64,000 nt of DNA from Verrucomicrobiota bacterium (GCA_026397915.1 JAPLTX010000008.1:309687-373686), one strand, 5' to 3'; counted from the first letter of the stretch, positions 43,247 through 53,190 are shown. Notes: generated by a model not told the origin, from the letters alone. Numbers and translations are program-made.

Positions 43247-44446
43247 TCAGCGGACCAGCCGCAGGTCGGCCCAGTCGGCGCGGTCGCCGGTATCTTCCTC
43301 GCGGGCGAAATCTACCAGCAATTCCAGTCGCTCCACGCCGGCGACAGCAACGCGCAGGGGCTTCGGAGCGTCGGTGCCGCTCACCGTCGCACGGAGAAGT
43401 TCCCGGCCGTCGCCGCGCACGACGAATTGCACGCGGCCAAGCTTGCCGCCCTCGTCATCAAGTCCGATGACACCGGTAAGCAATGAGAACTTCTTGTCGA
43501 GCTGGTAGGTCAGCGATGAGCGCGAATGGACGCCAAGACCACGCTCGAATACGCGGCCACGCAGCGTCAGCGGCCGGCCCGACACGCTCGCGTCGCGCCG
43601 CCACGGGAAGCGCGTGCCAAACCAACCTGCTTCGGCGACGGCGACCGGCTCCAGTTCACTTACGAACACGCCGCGCCCCCAGAGCGCGTCCACGACCGCA
43701 ACGGTGTCGAGCGGCACCGTCACCGCGCCAAGCGATGGCGTGGCGAGCGTCACCGAATCCGTCGTCAACGCGCGCAGCTCGCCGACCAAGCGCGAGCCGT
43801 CGCAACCGCACACAGCGGCGAGCTTCTCGCGCGGCGTCGCGGGCGGCTGGCTGGCAGCGAGCGCGAGCGCGCCGGCGATCGAAAGCGGAATCTCCCGCTC
43901 GTCGTCCTGCCAGCGGAATACGACGCGCTTCTCGTCGAGCGATTGCAAAATACCATCGAGTCGCACCCATTCGCCCGCCTTGCGCACGAACAGCGCATCC
44001 TGCCACAGCCGGCTGGCAGCAGCTTGTTGGATTTCACGTCGCGTCGTCTCCGGAATCGTGCCGGGCGGCGTCAGCCAGACGAGCGACACAGCACTCAGCG
44101 GTAGTTCCGCGAGGCCGGTCAGCGGCGTCTCCACTAACAACCGCTCGTTGCGGAGCCGCAGCCGTTCCGTGCGCAACGCGTCGCCCGCGGCGGTTTGCAC
44201 GAGAAATCCGAGCCGCCAGCGGTCAGGCGGCGGCGGATCGGTGAGGCGAAGTTCTTCGACAGATCCGACAGCGAGCGCGGGCAACTCGCCCAGCTCGGCC
44301 TTCTGCTCGCGGCCGTCGCGCAGCCGGACGGTGGCGGCATGGCTTGATGAGATGAGCGATAGAACCAATGTGAACGAGCAGATGTAAACCAAACGCAGTA
44401 TCTTTGCGCGCGTCGGCGCTCGTTGCGTCCCTGCATTGAGTCTCAT
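43247..44446 (-). CDS. Exported NPCBM/NEW2-domain protein
   Basis: 399 residues from the ATG at 44446, with AAGGA five bases upstream. Signal peptide region ILRLVYICSFTLVLSLISSSHA. The N-terminal 250 residues are beta-rich repeats with no recognised family. The last 130 residues are an NPCBM module (RGLGVHSRSSLTYQLDKKFSLLTGVIGLDDE, VQFVVRGDGRELLRATVSG, DWADLRLVR), a carbohydrate-binding domain of glycoside hydrolases. A longer frame to 45043 is antisense-like extension into the next gene and lacks sense. It lies 26 bases downstream of the coiled-coil gene on the same strand, so it is the third gene of that operon. Confidence 0.82.
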   Translation of the reverse strand: MRLNAGTQRAPTRAKILRLVYICSFTLVLSLISSSHAATVRLRDGREQKAELGELPALAVGSVEELRLTDPPPPDRWRLGFLVQTAAGDALRTERLRLRNERLLVETPLTGLAELPLSAVSLVWLTPPGTIPETTRREIQQAAASRLWQDALFVRKAGEWVRLDGILQSLDEKRVVFRWQDDEREIPLSIAGALALAASQPPATPREKLAAVCGCDGSRLVGELRALTTDSVTLATPSLGAVTVPLDTVAVVDALWGRGVFVSELEPVAVAEAGWFGTRFPWRRDASVSGRPLTLRGRVFERGLGVHSRSSLTYQLDKKFSLLTGVIGLDDEGGKLGRVQFVVRGDGRELLRATVSGTDAPKPLRVAVAGVERLELLVDFAREEDTGDRADWADLRLVR

Positions 44447-44472
44447 GCGCGTCCTTACCGAAACACACATGT

Positions 44473-46491
44473 TCACTTCATCCCCGTCGGTGGTTTGGAG
44501 GTGGAGAGTTGCTTGAAATACTCCGTGAGAATTTGCTCGTAGCGGTCGGGGAACTTGTCTTTCAGCGTTTGCAGAAACTTTTCCCGTTGCTCCGGCGGCA
44601 ACTTGCCCCACGCGTCGGAATCGCCGCCGCCGTAAATCTTGCGGAGCTTGGCGGCTTCGGCGGCGGCGGCGGCTGGCAGCGTGGAAACGGTGGCGGGGCT
44701 GGACGGTTGTTTGTTGCCCTGCGCTTGCTGTGGTGACGCTTCGGGTTGTTTGGCTGGCTGCTTGCGGCGCGGTTGCGGCATGGCAGTGGCTTGCGACTGC
44801 GCCTGCTGGGCCTTGGCGATCAGGTCGTTGAGGCCGCGGATGATTTTGGTCTGCACTATTTGCGTCGGCTTGCCGGTGACCGTCTGGCCAAGCTGATCCT
44901 CGACAGTGCGCATGTCGCCGACAATCGGCGAGAGCGGATTGCGGGCATCCTGTAGCGCCTTGGCCATGTATTCCTTGAGCGGGTCGGTGGCGGTCGGATC
45001 GGCGGGGCCAACGACGGGCTTGGGCGCGGAGAGTTCGGCCCACTTCTTGCGAAGCGCATCAGTAGTCTGGACGACTTCCTTCTCGCGCTGGCTGAGTTGC
45101 TTGGCGGCAGCGGTTTCCTGCGGCGTGGGCTTCTCGCGGCCAGCACGGTCCTCGTCGAGCGAGCGTGTGCCGCGGTTGACACGGTCCTGAAGCATCCGGA
45201 GCATTTTCAACTCCGCAGCCGGCGGCAGGAGCATGGTCTTCTTCATGCCACCACCGCCGCCGCCGCCGGCGCCGGCCGCGGCGCGCCGCGCCTCCTCTTC
45301 CTGCAATGCTTCGAGCAGTTCTTGGAGATTCATTTCCGCCAGCTTCTGCGCCTCCTGGACCGGCGCGCCGGTCTGGACTTTCTTCAGCCGCGTGTCGGCG
45401 TCGCGGAGCAGGGCGGCGGTTTGCTGCAATACCTGGCCGAAGACGGCGGAGGTGCCGTCGTCGCGGAGCTTCTTGTTGAGCGCCTCGCTGCGGTCGGCGA
45501 GCGCGGCTTCATCAGCGGCGAGTCCGGCAGCCTTGAGCGCTGCTTCGCGCGGTGGCGATTTCTTCGGCGGAATCTCTTTGTCGAGCGCAGTGGTGGCAGC
45601 GGTGACGGTCTTCTGTTTTTCGAGCATCGCTTTGATGCCGTCCTTCAACTCCGACCGCGTCCGCTCCTGCTGCGCGGCTTTTTCGGCTTCGAGGCGTGAC
45701 TGAATCTGGCCGATGGCGGCCTGAAGCTCGTCGAGCGCCTGCTGCTGTCGGGCGTTCGCCTCGCCGGGCTTGCGGTCGCCGAGGGCCTGCTCGGCTTTCT
45801 GCATTTCGGCGCCGGCCCGGTCGAGCGCGCCGGGGTCCACGGTGTCAGGCGGGAACTTGCCGGGCTGCTTGGCGCCGCCGGCGGTTTTCTCCGTGTCGCC
45901 GCGTGTGGCGGCTTGCTCGCCTTTTTGTTTGTCGAGCGTGGCGGGATCGGCAGCCTTGCCGGTGGCAACATCCTTCATCGCCTGGGTGGATTGTTGTTCG
46001 AGCTTCTGCTGGCGCTCGATAAGCTTCTGGAGCGCGTCGCGCAACTCCTGGAGATTGGCGAGCCGCTTCTGCAACTCCTCCCACGACAACTCCTGGCCTT
46101 GCAGCATCTCGAGCACGCGCAGGAGTTGCTGGACCACACGCGTCTGGCTTTCCGTGGCGGTCTTGGTGCGGCTTTGCAAAAGCGACTGGATGACCTCCTG
46201 CAATCCCGACAGCACGGCGCCATCGCGCGAGGTTTTGAGCGCGGCCTGGACGCGCGCGGCGCCATCAGGATCGCTCGTGGCGAGCAACTCGCTCAGTCGC
46301 GCGAGCTGTTGCTCGATGTCCTCGTAGCGCTCGCGCAGGTGCTGCTGCTTGAAGGCAAGCTCGCGCGAGGAGGTCGGCTCGGCGGATGCACGGCCGGGCG
46401 CGAGCGCAACGAGCGCGGCGAGCGCAAACAGATGCGCGAAGCGGAAGACATAACGCGTAAGGCGTAAGGTGTAAGACGTCATCGTGGTCAC
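44473..46491 (-). CDS. Exported Gln/Glu-rich coiled-coil protein of unknown function
   Basis: 672 residues. Signal peptide (TLRLTRYVFRFAHLFALAALVALAPGRASA), then mostly alpha-helical, Gln/Lys/Glu-rich sequence predicted to form coiled coils (about 50-370 and 430-560). A Gly run (about GAGGGGGGGM) lies between two helical halves. The C-terminal segment LRKIYGGGDSDAWGKLPPEQREKFLQTLKDKFPDRYEQILTEYFKQLS resembles a short helical domain found at the end of verrucomicrobial and planctomycetal proteins near Bat/TPR clusters. No enzymatic motif. Its start overlaps the end of the TPR lipoprotein gene by four bases and the NPCBM gene follows, so the three are one operon. Confidence 0.72.
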   Translation of the reverse strand: MTTMTSYTLRLTRYVFRFAHLFALAALVALAPGRASAEPTSSRELAFKQQHLRERYEDIEQQLARLSELLATSDPDGAARVQAALKTSRDGAVLSGLQEVIQSLLQSRTKTATESQTRVVQQLLRVLEMLQGQELSWEELQKRLANLQELRDALQKLIERQQKLEQQSTQAMKDVATGKAADPATLDKQKGEQAATRGDTEKTAGGAKQPGKFPPDTVDPGALDRAGAEMQKAEQALGDRKPGEANARQQQALDELQAAIGQIQSRLEAEKAAQQERTRSELKDGIKAMLEKQKTVTAATTALDKEIPPKKSPPREAALKAAGLAADEAALADRSEALNKKLRDDGTSAVFGQVLQQTAALLRDADTRLKKVQTGAPVQEAQKLAEMNLQELLEALQEEEARRAAAGAGGGGGGGMKKTMLLPPAAELKMLRMLQDRVNRGTRSLDEDRAGREKPTPQETAAAKQLSQREKEVVQTTDALRKKWAELSAPKPVVGPADPTATDPLKEYMAKALQDARNPLSPIVGDMRTVEDQLGQTVTGKPTQIVQTKIIRGLNDLIAKAQQAQSQATAMPQPRRKQPAKQPEASPQQAQGNKQPSSPATVSTLPAAAAAEAAKLRKIYGGGDSDAWGKLPPEQREKFLQTLKDKFPDRYEQILTEYFKQLSTSKPPTGMK

Positions 46492-48197
46492 GGCTTGGCT
46501 TTCACGGCGGCGGCTTCGAACTTTTTCAGTCGCTCGGTCAGGTCGAGGCTTTCTGGCTCCAGTTCGACGGCTTGTTTTTGCAGTTCGACGGCGCGCGCGG
46601 GTTTGCCGAGGCGCAGGTGAACCTCGGCGAGCGTGTCGAGATAAGCGGCGGTGTCGGGCTGCAACTCCAGCGATTTGTTTGAGAGCCGCAAGGCTTCGTC
46701 AAGGCTGGTGTCGGTGTTGGCGAGCAGCCAGGCGAGGTTGTTGTAGCCTTCGGCGTCGTCGGGTTGCTCGGCGATGCGGGCGCGGTAATGCTCGCCGGCG
46801 GACCGGACCAGCGCCGCCGTTTCCTGCGCCGCACCGCGTTTGCGGAGCAACCCCACCAGCGCGATCACGGCGTCGGGATGGTTGGGCGAAAGTCTGAGGA
46901 CTTCGCGCAACGCTTTCTCCTGCGCCGGGAGTTTGCCGGCCTTCTCGTGGCGGGCGGACTCGATCAACAGCACGCGGCATTTGAGATTGTTGATCTGGTC
47001 GGTGATGACTCCGCCGGCGCCAGCCCGCTCCTGGAACACCTCGTAAAGATGAATGGCGGTCTCCAGTTGTTCCGCTTCCTTGTCGGGCTGGCGGCGATGG
47101 GCACTGATGTCAGCCAGCCGGAGTCGCGCGGAGATTTCAAACGCCCGCTCGCGCTCGTCAGCGCCGGTCGTGTCCAGCACGCGTTGGAACTCGGCGGCGG
47201 CCCAGTCGAGCCAGCGCCGTTGCATCAGGTAATTGCCCACCAGCAAATGCTGCTCCGGGTCGTGCGGGGACAATGACCGCGCCGTCGCAGTGAAATCCTT
47301 CTCCTGTTGCTCATCGCCGCGGGCGCCGGCGGCGCGAGCCAGCAGGTAGAGCGCGCGGGGGTCGCCGGCCAGCCAGTCGGCATAGCGTTTCCATTCCGCC
47401 TCGACGCGCTGCGGCTGGTTGCGCTCGACCAACAGTGCCATCAGGCTTAACGCGGCGTTCGGGTCCTTGGTTTCGTCCGCCACCTGCCGCCAGCAAGTCT
47501 CGATGGCGTCGAACCGCTTTTGCACACGATACAGCGTGGTCAGTTCCGTGGTGATGAGGTTCAGCAAAACGGCGGAATCCGAGTCGGCGCCAGCCTTCAG
47601 CCGTTCGCGCGACATGGCCCAGGCTTGCTCCATCCGCTCGACAGCGCGATCCGGTTTCGCCCAAGCCAACAGACGCAACGTCGCCGGGCGCGGCGGCAGA
47701 TGCGCGGCGAGAATCGCGGGACGGCACTTCGAAATCCACGGCCGCAGCCGGACCGCCAACTGCCACGCAACGGCTTCGTTCGGCTCGTAGGCAATGAGGC
47801 GCAGCAACGCCGGCGTGGATTTCTCGATCGGCAGCGCCGTCAGCCCGTAACTGATCTCCCGGCGGCTGCTGGCTTGCAACTGGTTGTAGTTCTGCAGCGC
47901 CTTGACCACCTCTGGCGGATCGTCGGGGCTGGTCAGCGGCAGGCGCGTCAGCAGCTCGCGCACTTGTGCCAGCGCCGATAGTGGGGCGGTCGCCAGCGCG
48001 CGCACCAGCGCGTCGGCCGCTGTCATGCCATAGCGCGCCAGTTTTTGGGCCGCCAAGTCCCGCAGCACCGCGGAATCGTCGCCAAGATTCTTGATCTGCC
48101 ACTCGATGTCGCGCGCCACGGTGTCCGCGGTGGTCACGTCAGCCCTGCAGCCCGCCGCGAGCGTCATCACGGAAAGGATGATGAGAAACCGTTTCAC
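46488..48197 (-). CDS. TPR-repeat lipoprotein
   Basis: 569 residues. MKRFLIILSVMTLAAGC is a lipoprotein signal with lipobox LAAGC (Cys17), so the mature protein is tethered to a membrane. The first half (about 25-190) has HEAT-like helices around LAAQKLARYG and NEAVAWQLAVRLRPW. The second half has tetratricopeptide motifs, for example NPNAALSLMALLVERN, AEQHLLVGNYLMQRRWLDWAAAEFQRVLD and AYLDTLAEVHLRLGKPARAVELQKQAVEL. TPR lipoproteins usually scaffold envelope complexes. It is the first gene of an operon with the coiled-coil and NPCBM proteins; the assembled complex is not described here. Confidence 0.8.
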   Translation of the reverse strand: MKRFLIILSVMTLAAGCRADVTTADTVARDIEWQIKNLGDDSAVLRDLAAQKLARYGMTAADALVRALATAPLSALAQVRELLTRLPLTSPDDPPEVVKALQNYNQLQASSRREISYGLTALPIEKSTPALLRLIAYEPNEAVAWQLAVRLRPWISKCRPAILAAHLPPRPATLRLLAWAKPDRAVERMEQAWAMSRERLKAGADSDSAVLLNLITTELTTLYRVQKRFDAIETCWRQVADETKDPNAALSLMALLVERNQPQRVEAEWKRYADWLAGDPRALYLLARAAGARGDEQQEKDFTATARSLSPHDPEQHLLVGNYLMQRRWLDWAAAEFQRVLDTTGADERERAFEISARLRLADISAHRRQPDKEAEQLETAIHLYEVFQERAGAGGVITDQINNLKCRVLLIESARHEKAGKLPAQEKALREVLRLSPNHPDAVIALVGLLRKRGAAQETAALVRSAGEHYRARIAEQPDDAEGYNNLAWLLANTDTSLDEALRLSNKSLELQPDTAAYLDTLAEVHLRLGKPARAVELQKQAVELEPESLDLTERLKKFEAAAVKAKP

Positions 48198-48301
48198 CGT
48201 TAGCCAAGGATAAACGATGCGGCGGCGCGCTGCAACGCCGCCGGCGCTCAGCGCGCAAGAAGCTTGGCGCGGCGCGGCGGTTCGGGTAGGAAGGAGGAAC
48301 C

Positions 48302-48940
48302 ATGTTCAAGCCACTGATTGATTGGTATATGGCGACGCTGGATTCAGGCGGTTACCTGCTGGTAGCGTTGCTGATGGCCGTCGAAAGCTCCATCGCCCCG
48401 CTGCCGAGCGAGGTGGTCATCCCGCCGGCGGCGCACATCGCCTACACGACGGGGAAGTTCAGCATGATCGGGCTGGTGATCGCCGGCGCGATTGGCTCGT
48501 GGATCGGCGCAACGGCGATGTATTGGGCATCGCGGTGGTTGGGTCGGCCGCTGGTGCTGCGCTACGGCAAATACATTTTCATCTCGCCGGAAAAAGTCCA
48601 CGGCGCCGAACGCTGGGCGGCGCACTACGGCTCGATGGGCATCTTCATCTCGCGACTGCTGCCGGTCGTCCGCCATCTCATCGGCATTCCCGCCGGCATT
48701 GTCGAGATGAACTACACGAAGTTTTCGATTTACACCCTGCTCGGCTCGGCCATCTGGAGCGCTGTGCTCTGCTACATCGGCGTGGTGGCGGGGCAGGATG
48801 AGAAGCTGATGGCGGGCGAGTTCCACCGCATCGCGATGTGGCTGGCTGGTGCGGCGGTGGTGCTTGGCGGCATCTACTACTTCTTCGTCCACCGGCACAT
48901 GAAAGCCGGGCACAGCGACAGCCCGCCGTCACAGCCATGA
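48302..48940 (+). CDS. DedA-family membrane protein
   Basis: 212 residues with a strong ribosome site (AGGAGGAACC directly before ATG 48302). Four to five membrane segments. Family motifs are SSIAPLPSEVVIPPA (the DedA E-x-x-x-P core), GSWIGATAMYWASRWLGRPLVLRYGKY, and GAERWAAHYGSMGIFISRLLPVVRHLIGIPAGIVEMNYTKFSIYTLLGSAIW, with the characteristic Arg-x3-P-x-R region. DedA proteins act in lipid scrambling, envelope integrity and export of some compounds. Its stop overlaps the next gene's start (ATGA), suggesting cotranscription with the Tat-exported protein. Confidence 0.92.
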   Translation: MFKPLIDWYMATLDSGGYLLVALLMAVESSIAPLPSEVVIPPAAHIAYTTGKFSMIGLVIAGAIGSWIGATAMYWASRWLGRPLVLRYGKYIFISPEKVHGAERWAAHYGSMGIFISRLLPVVRHLIGIPAGIVEMNYTKFSIYTLLGSAIWSAVLCYIGVVAGQDEKLMAGEFHRIAMWLAGAAVVLGGIYYFFVHRHMKAGHSDSPPSQP

Positions 48941-50280
48941 ATCGGCGTCGTTTTCTGGGCGTTTGCTCTGCGGGCTTTGTTGCCGGCCGCGCCCGCTCCG
49001 CCCAGAAGGACGCCGCGCAAGAAAACCTGACCAATGACGTGAGGAAACTCTGCCGCGACTACATCGCTGGTTTCGGCAGCACGGCCACCCAAGTTTGCTA
49101 CCACCATCGCCTCAACGGCCCGCGCGGACTTGGCGCGCTCGCCAAGCCCGACGAGATCGCCAAAGCGATGGTCAACGGCCAGCCCAAGCCTTTTGGCTAC
49201 GGTTCCGGCATCCAAGACGTGCCGCTGGAGAACGGCCAGTTCCTTTTCGCGCTCTGCGATGCTTACGAAGCCACGCGCGACGAAGAACTGGCAAAGACGG
49301 CCCAGTGGATTTTCGCGGGGCTGAAGCGCGTCACCACCGTCAGTCCCGAGCCGGGTTTCGTGCCGCGCGGACCGCATCCCGACGGCAAAAGCTACTACCC
49401 CGACTCCTCGCGCGACCAGCACTGCGCCTACATCGAGGCACTGTGGCGCTACTGGCGAAGCCCGCTCGCAACCAACGAAGACAGAGCTTTCGTTGCCGAC
49501 ACGCTCGGCAAGATCGCCCGTCGCATGGAGCGCAATGATTGGGTCCTCAAGGTCGAGGACAACAGCCGCCAGGCGCACGTCGGCTACACGTGGAAACAGT
49601 TCACGCTCTTCGGCGCGTGCTCGCTGATGATCTGCCTTGCCGCCGCGCGCGACGCGACCGGCGACAAACATTGGGCGGAGCTTCGCGAACGGCTTGGCGC
49701 CGAAAAAGACGGCCTGCGCTGGAAACTCCTGTCGCCCAACACGCCGGAGAAGTGCCGGCCCTTCACTCTCTACAGCAACCAGTTTTGCACCTCGCTCACG
49801 CTCATCGCCCGCGCGGAGCGCGACGCAGCTCGCGCCGCCGCCGTTCGCGCGCTCATGAAGACGATGGCCGAGCGTGCCCTGCGGACGAACGTGTTCGACG
49901 AGACGAGCTGGCGGCGGCTCGATTGGGCGGGCGAATCCATGACGCCGGCCATCGAAAATGCGCTGGCTTCATTCGGCCTCTCGATCCAACGTCCCGCCAC
50001 CGTCTTCGACCTTCTCGCGAAGTTTGACCCGAAGCGGCTCGCGACAACGGACCGCTTCGCGAAAGCGGTCAACGAGAAGTTGTGCTTCGGCATTCCGACC
50101 GTGGCGTTCCACAAGGCGCTGTTGTCAGGAGATGCGGCCTTGGTTCGTGAAGTCACCCCGCACGTGGGCCGGATGGTTCGTGCGATGCTGCAACATGGCC
50201 GTCACTACGACGGCGGCGAAAACTTCAACCGCGCCGTCGTCCTCGGCCTGCACACACTGGCCGTCGAAGCGCGGTCATAG
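48937..50280 (+). CDS. Tat-exported alpha/alpha-barrel-like protein of unknown function
   Basis: 447 residues from the ATG at 48937. The twin-arginine signal is MNRRRFLGVCSAGFVAGRARS. The rest is helical with motifs such as KPFGYGSGIQDVPLENGQFLFALCDAYEATRDEELAKTAQWIFAGLKRV and RDQHCAYIEALWRYWRSPLATNEDRAFVADTLGKIARRM, a pattern of repeated helices with aromatic residues that recalls (alpha/alpha)6 glycosidase or pellicle-type barrels. No catalytic residue was assigned. It overlaps the dedA stop by four bases and precedes a GH2 gene by 12 bases, so a role in polysaccharide handling is plausible but unproved. Confidence 0.68.
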   Translation: MNRRRFLGVCSAGFVAGRARSAQKDAAQENLTNDVRKLCRDYIAGFGSTATQVCYHHRLNGPRGLGALAKPDEIAKAMVNGQPKPFGYGSGIQDVPLENGQFLFALCDAYEATRDEELAKTAQWIFAGLKRVTTVSPEPGFVPRGPHPDGKSYYPDSSRDQHCAYIEALWRYWRSPLATNEDRAFVADTLGKIARRMERNDWVLKVEDNSRQAHVGYTWKQFTLFGACSLMICLAAARDATGDKHWAELRERLGAEKDGLRWKLLSPNTPEKCRPFTLYSNQFCTSLTLIARAERDAARAAAVRALMKTMAERALRTNVFDETSWRRLDWAGESMTPAIENALASFGLSIQRPATVFDLLAKFDPKRLATTDRFAKAVNEKLCFGIPTVAFHKALLSGDAALVREVTPHVGRMVRAMLQHGRHYDGGENFNRAVVLGLHTLAVEARS

Positions 50281-50292
50281 GAGGAAACGGCT

Positions 50293-53178
50293 ATGAAACC
50301 GTCGAGATTCATGCTGCCGATTGCGGTGTGGTTGACAGTGACGCTGGCGGGCGCGGGCGAATCGGAGCGAGCCATCCCTGCGGACGCGCTGAAAGCCGAT
50401 CCGTGGGTGACGCCGCCGCGGAATCAGGAGGAGACCAAGAGTCGCGTTACGGAGCTGCGCGAGTGCTACGCGCCCTACCTGCGGAGTCTGCCGGAGAAGC
50501 TCGACGTCCGCGCGCGGCAGGATTTGGGCGGGCAATGGCGGTCGAAGTTCGAGATCGCCCACTCCGAAGACGGCAAACGACCGGAGCCACCGGGTTGGTT
50601 TCGCGAGGACTACGACGACTCGGCGTGGGAGCCGACGCAGGTGCCGGAGTGGCGGTGGTCGCCGATCAAGAAAGGCGGGCGATGGTATCCGGCCAGTTGC
50701 ATCCTGTGGTATCGAACGCGCTTCTCCGCTGCGCCGGCGCCGACGGGACGGCGCGTGTTCCTGTGTTTCGCTGGCGTGGATTGGGAGGCGGAGGTGTGGC
50801 TCAACGGCACGTTCCTCGGCCGCCACAAGGTCTATTATGAGGCGTTCCGGTTCGATGTCACCAGTTTGCTGAAGGCGAAGAACACGCTCGCGGTGCGTGT
50901 GATCGAAGGACCGGCGTTCCGCGAGCCGATGAGCCAATGGTCGCTGCTGCCGTTCTCGCCGGGCGACGCCGCGCCCAACCAGCGGCACGTGCTTGGCGAC
51001 CGCGCGAAGTCCATCCCGGATTTTCCGTTCGGCACGACGTCGTCGCTCGGCAGCGGGTTCGGCATTCATCGCGAGGTGTTTCTGGAGACGACGGCCGACG
51101 CGTGCGTGACGGAGATTTTCGCGCGCGGCTATCCGGCGGCGAACGAAGCGAAGGTGACGGTCGAGACTGACGTGGCAGCGGCGAAGGAACTGACGCTCGA
51201 TGTTCAGATTCTGCCGGAGAACTTCGAGGGCCGCGAGTATCGGAAGACCGCGCGCGTTCGTCTGCCGCAGGGCGCGGGCAAGCAAGCCCTGACAATCCCA
51301 ATGCCCGGCGCGCGACTGTGGTGGCCGGCGGAACCGTGTCTTTACCGATGCCGCGTCGTGCTGCGCGACGGTGCGCGCACGGTGGATGCGCGCGACGCGC
51401 TGTTCGGCTGCCGGACTTTCGGCATGGTGTCGGCGAAGAATCCCCGGCCGGGGCTGCCGGAGGGCCAGTTCCTGCTCAACGACCGGCCCGTCTATCTGCG
51501 CGCCTCCAACGCGTCGGCGGCGTTCAATGCGTTCTGGTATTGGAACGAGCGCGACAAACTGCTGGAGGCGGCGTTGCTGTTGAAGGCGGCCAACTTCAAC
51601 GCACTGCGCATCTGCCAGCACGTGAGTTTCCCGGAAGTGCGCGAGTTGTTCGACCGGCTGGGCATGATGACCGAGCAGGATCAGGGCGCGGGCTTCGCAG
51701 AGAAAGGTCACGAAAGCGACTCCGACTTGGCGCAAACCGGCGCGCCGCTGGCGAGGACGTGTTACAATAACCCCGGCGTCGTGCTGCTGTCGTTCGTCAA
51801 CGAATGCCACCTCGATGTCACCAATGTCGTCGAGGCGGCGCTGACCGCCGATCCGGAGCGCATCCTTGTGCCGACCAGCGGTGCGACGTTCACGCTGCGC
51901 AAACCGGAATACGAGGACCGCGTGATCGGCGATTTTCATCCCTACGAAGCCTGGTATGGCGGCCTGCACCGGCTGTGGGAGACCGCCACGCCGCGAAAAC
52001 CCGCGCGGCTGCAAACGGCCGGAGAATTCGGTGCCGAGGCGCTCGACGCTTACGAGACGATGGCGAAGCACTATCCGGCGCAGTGGGGCAAGCCGCCCGC
52101 GCCGACCGAGGACAAACTCTGGGGCGCGCGCCAGGCCGGCAAGGGCGACGACCTGCGGCAGGTCTTCGGCTTCCGCGGCAAACCGCCGACCAACCTCGCC
52201 GAATACATCACCGCCAGCCAGACGTATCAGGCCGACACGCTCGCGGAGGCGACGAAAGGTTTTCGGCTCTCAAAACAGGCGATGGCTGGCTACTTCCAGT
52301 TTCATTTCGTGGACGCCACCGCAGCGCACTGGCCGAAGTCCATCGTCAGCCACGACCTGCGGCCAAAGATGGCCTACTACGAAATGGCGCAAGTCAACCA
52401 GCCCGTCGTGCCGCTCTACCGGTTGATCGAGCGCGGCGCGGCCATCGAGTTGTGGGTTGCCAACGATCTGGCCGTCGCGTTGCCCGGCTGCAAAGTGAAG
52501 TGGACCGTCCAAGCCGGCGAGCACCGGCTTCACGGCGAAGTCACCGGCGATGTCCGCGCCGATGATGCTGTGTGTCTGGGCCGCGTGGACCTGACGCAAC
52601 TCCCCGCTGACTCGGACCTGATCAACGTCGCGCTGACGCTCACCGATTCCAAAGGCCGGAAGGTCTCGGAATATCAGCGCGAAATCTACCGGTCATTCCG
52701 CGTCGTGGACCAAGCTGCCGAGCTTGCGCGCGCCGCCGCCCCGAAGCGGCCCATTCAGGGCAAGGCCAACCTCGCCCTGAAGAAAGCCGTCACCGCCACC
52801 AGCGCGCGCGATCGTCAGGACGCCGCGATGGCCGTTGACAGCTACACGCGCACCGGCTGGCGCGCCGCCGACAACACGCTGCCGCAATCGTTCACGGTGG
52901 ACCTGGGCGAGCGCGTCACGTTGTGCGGCGCGCGGCTGATCTGGGAGGACGACGGCAAGCGGGAGTTCGCGTTCCACTTTTCCGACGACAACGAGCACTG
53001 GCGGCCCGTTTCCGGCAAACAGCGGACCACCATCCTGCAGGTTCCGCGTCCACCGCTGATGTTCCTGGATCAATACGTCCTCTTCGAAGCCGCGGGCCGT
53101 TACGTGCGGATCACCATCACCGCCACGCCCGCCGGCGTCCCCGCCGGCTTCAACGAGATCGAGCTATACAAGAAGTGA
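50293..53178 (+). CDS. Exported glycoside hydrolase family 2-like enzyme with C-terminal F5/8C domain
   Basis: 961 residues with an AGGAGGAAA ribosome site and a signal peptide (FMLPIAVWLTVTLAGAG). A sugar-binding beta domain (YDDSAWEPTQVPEWRW, GVDWEAEVWLNGTFLGRHKVYYEAFRFDVTSLLKAKNTLAVRV) and an Ig-like domain precede a TIM barrel (LLNDRPVYLRASNASAAFNAFWY). Catalytic acid/base Glu504 lies in SFVNECHLD, and the likely nucleophile Glu578 lies in TAGEFGAEALDAY, matching the GH2 pattern. The last 140 residues are a discoidin/F5-8 type C module (KAVTATSARDRQDAAMAVDSYTRTGW). It cleaves a beta-linked glycan; the specificity is not determined. The neighbouring Tat-exported protein and porin genes suggest a degradation locus. 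Confidence 0.87.
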   Translation: MKPSRFMLPIAVWLTVTLAGAGESERAIPADALKADPWVTPPRNQEETKSRVTELRECYAPYLRSLPEKLDVRARQDLGGQWRSKFEIAHSEDGKRPEPPGWFREDYDDSAWEPTQVPEWRWSPIKKGGRWYPASCILWYRTRFSAAPAPTGRRVFLCFAGVDWEAEVWLNGTFLGRHKVYYEAFRFDVTSLLKAKNTLAVRVIEGPAFREPMSQWSLLPFSPGDAAPNQRHVLGDRAKSIPDFPFGTTSSLGSGFGIHREVFLETTADACVTEIFARGYPAANEAKVTVETDVAAAKELTLDVQILPENFEGREYRKTARVRLPQGAGKQALTIPMPGARLWWPAEPCLYRCRVVLRDGARTVDARDALFGCRTFGMVSAKNPRPGLPEGQFLLNDRPVYLRASNASAAFNAFWYWNERDKLLEAALLLKAANFNALRICQHVSFPEVRELFDRLGMMTEQDQGAGFAEKGHESDSDLAQTGAPLARTCYNNPGVVLLSFVNECHLDVTNVVEAALTADPERILVPTSGATFTLRKPEYEDRVIGDFHPYEAWYGGLHRLWETATPRKPARLQTAGEFGAEALDAYETMAKHYPAQWGKPPAPTEDKLWGARQAGKGDDLRQVFGFRGKPPTNLAEYITASQTYQADTLAEATKGFRLSKQAMAGYFQFHFVDATAAHWPKSIVSHDLRPKMAYYEMAQVNQPVVPLYRLIERGAAIELWVANDLAVALPGCKVKWTVQAGEHRLHGEVTGDVRADDAVCLGRVDLTQLPADSDLINVALTLTDSKGRKVSEYQREIYRSFRVVDQAAELARAAAPKRPIQGKANLALKKAVTATSARDRQDAAMAVDSYTRTGWRAADNTLPQSFTVDLGERVTLCGARLIWEDDGKREFAFHFSDDNEHWRPVSGKQRTTILQVPRPPLMFLDQYVLFEAAGRYVRITITATPAGVPAGFNEIELYKK

Positions 53179-53190
53179 CCGGCTCTTCGC

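Noticed and set aside
44447..45043. 200-codon N-terminal extension of the NPCBM protein
   Set aside because: It lies across the neighbouring coiled-coil gene on the same strand in another frame; the ATG at 44446 has a good ribosome site and signal peptide.
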